Assembly (NCBI GenBank): GCA_025934635.1
Contig: JAICWX010000042.1
Location: forward strand, 1-41,504
Direction: 5' to 3'
Length of the DNA: 41,504 bases
Source of the DNA: Streptosporangiaceae bacterium
Lineage (GTDB): Bacteria; Actinomycetota; Actinomycetes; Streptosporangiales; Streptosporangiaceae
Below the pieces are notes generated by a model that was given only the letters and a program-made list of their open reading frames with translations, did no database searches and had not been told where the DNA came from. Below are positions 40,855 through 41,504 of the stretch, piece after piece (the first letter of the stretch is position 1; the number at the start of each line of letters is the position of its first letter). A program made the translations under genes and the position numbers.

Positions 40855-41308
40855 CTACTACCGCGATCCCGAAGCGCCAGCGGCCAACTCGCTGGTAGTG
40901 GGGTCGTCCGCCGTGGTCGTAGACGACGAGGGCCGGATATTGCTCCAGCGCCGCAGCGACTCAGGCAACTGGGCTCTTCCTGGTGGTGCGATGGACATCG
41001 GCGAGACGTTCGCCCAGTCGGTCATCCGGGAAGTCAAGGAAGAGACCGGCTTCGACGTCCGCATCGAGCGGATCGTGGGGATCTACTCCGACCCGGCTCA
41101 CGTGTTCGCTTATGACGACGGCGAGGTACGGCAGGAGTTCAATATCTGCCTGGCGTGCACGATCGCCGGCGGGGAGCTTGCCGTCAGTAGCGAGTCGACG
41201 GACGTGCGGTTTGTTGCGCTTGAAGATGTGGCCGGACTCACGATGCATGAGTCAATCCGAAAGCGGATTAATGACTACTTGAGCACCGGATCACCAGTGT
41301 TGCGATAG
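40838..41308 (+). CDS. NUDIX hydrolase
   Basis: 156 residues from GTG 40838 with GGAGG upstream inside the preceding gene. The NUDIX box is complete: GGAMDIGETFAQSVIREVKEETGF (G-x5-E-x7-RE-x2-EE-x-G). It hydrolyses nucleoside diphosphates linked to another group; LLQRRSDSGNWALPGG at the entry is typical of the MutT-like/ADP-ribose-like class. It is co-translated with the XRE-type regulator, which may respond to the NUDIX substrate. Confidence 0.92.
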   Translation: MSKRVDYYRDPEAPAANSLVVGSSAVVVDDEGRILLQRRSDSGNWALPGGAMDIGETFAQSVIREVKEETGFDVRIERIVGIYSDPAHVFAYDDGEVRQEFNICLACTIAGGELAVSSESTDVRFVALEDVAGLTMHESIRKRINDYLSTGSPVLR

Positions 41309-41364
41309 AGATCTGAGCCAGAACCGGTCGTCCATTAGACGCTAGACAGGCGTTCGAAACTTTG

Positions 41365-41437
41365 TGGAGCTGAGGGGATTCGAACCCCTGACCCCCTCCA
41401 TGCCATGGAGGTGCGCTACCAGCTGCGCTACAGCCCC
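41365..41437 (-). tRNA. tRNA-Ala, anticodon GGC
   Basis: 73 bases, minus strand. Acceptor stem GGGGCTG / CAGCTCC (one G-U pair), D arm GCGCAGCTGGTAGCGC, anticodon stem CCTCC/GGAGG around ATGGCAT with anticodon GGC, T arm AGGGG-TTCGAAT-CCCCT, discriminator A. The 3' CCA is not encoded. Its 3' end faces the XRE-NUDIX and defence genes. Confidence 0.95.
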
Positions 41438-41476
41438 GCTACCGGCGACAGCGAACCCGTCTGCCGGAACGGAGTT

Positions 41477-41482
41477 AGCATA
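41477..41482 (-). promoter_or_regulatory. Possible -10 box of the tRNA gene
   Basis: Minus-strand TATGCT lies 40 bases upstream of the tRNA 5' end. The -35 region would fall at the window edge and cannot be judged. Confidence 0.35.
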
Positions 41483-41504
41483 CAGGCTCCCGGGACGTGT
41501 GTCG

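Noticed and set aside
41341..41437. Attachment site at the tRNA-Ala 3' end
   Set aside because: I found no second copy of the tRNA 3' sequence in the window and no integrase gene.

Overview
The window is high-GC DNA with the codon bias, GTG starts and regulator content of a large-genome soil actinomycete (Streptosporangiales- or Streptomycetales-like; the exact lineage cannot be fixed from the sequence alone). Markers include a DUF574-type SAM methyltransferase, several ECF sigma factors with YCII, VOC or zinc-finger partners, LLM flavin oxidoreductases, STAS and HATPase anti-sigma-type proteins, and ATGA/GTGA stop-start overlaps almost everywhere.

Layout. (1) 1-3.7 kb, + strand: a membrane-anchored GH18-like protein, an ABM-type small protein, a miniature P450-like protein and an ECF sigma gene translationally coupled to a VOC protein; the P450-like and sigma genes share an identical two-box promoter-like leader. 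(2) 4-15 kb, - strand: a DeoR-controlled catabolic operon (deoR-type regulator, carboxylesterase, mannitol-dehydrogenase-family enzyme, peptide/sugar-type ABC importer including a permease-ATPase fusion, second carboxylesterase), probably for an esterified polyol or sugar acid. (3) 15-21 kb: STAS protein, a repeat-rich gap with a frameshifted small ORF, an SDR protein, an ECF42 sigma/YCII pair, an LLM oxidoreductase, a SagB-type nitroreductase and a 56-residue membrane protein. (4) 21-28 kb: methyltransferase, MFS exporter with TetR, a divergent ArsR-SRPBCC-SRPBCC operon, and a four-gene GNAT / ECF sigma / zinc-finger anti-sigma operon. (5) 28-31.3 kb: a zone of decay, with a truncated SDR gene behind a near-consensus ECF41 promoter, an ECF41 sigma gene with two internal deletions, a frameshifted Rieske remnant, and an intact MBL hydrolase/TetR divergon with clean palindromic operators. 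(6) 31.3-32.3 kb: an LLM oxidoreductase. (7) 32.4-39.3 kb, + strand: the highlight, a tightly overlapping five-gene SMC-type cassette: kleisin-like protein, two different small winged-helix (KITE-like) proteins, an SMC/SbcC-like ATPase and a TOPRIM nuclease-like protein. This is a Wadjet (JetABCD)-like plasmid-defence system, but with one subunit more than the standard four. (8) 39.3-41.5 kb: an N-terminally shortened HATPase, a small hypothetical protein, an XRE-regulator/NUDIX operon behind a perfect 16-bp inverted repeat, and a tRNA-Ala(GGC) gene at the edge.

Two copies of a ~113-bp intergenic element, each holding two palindromes spaced exactly 31 bp apart, lie in inverted orientation at 15.7 and 31.2 kb. 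All family assignments come from reading the sequence; no database search was possible.
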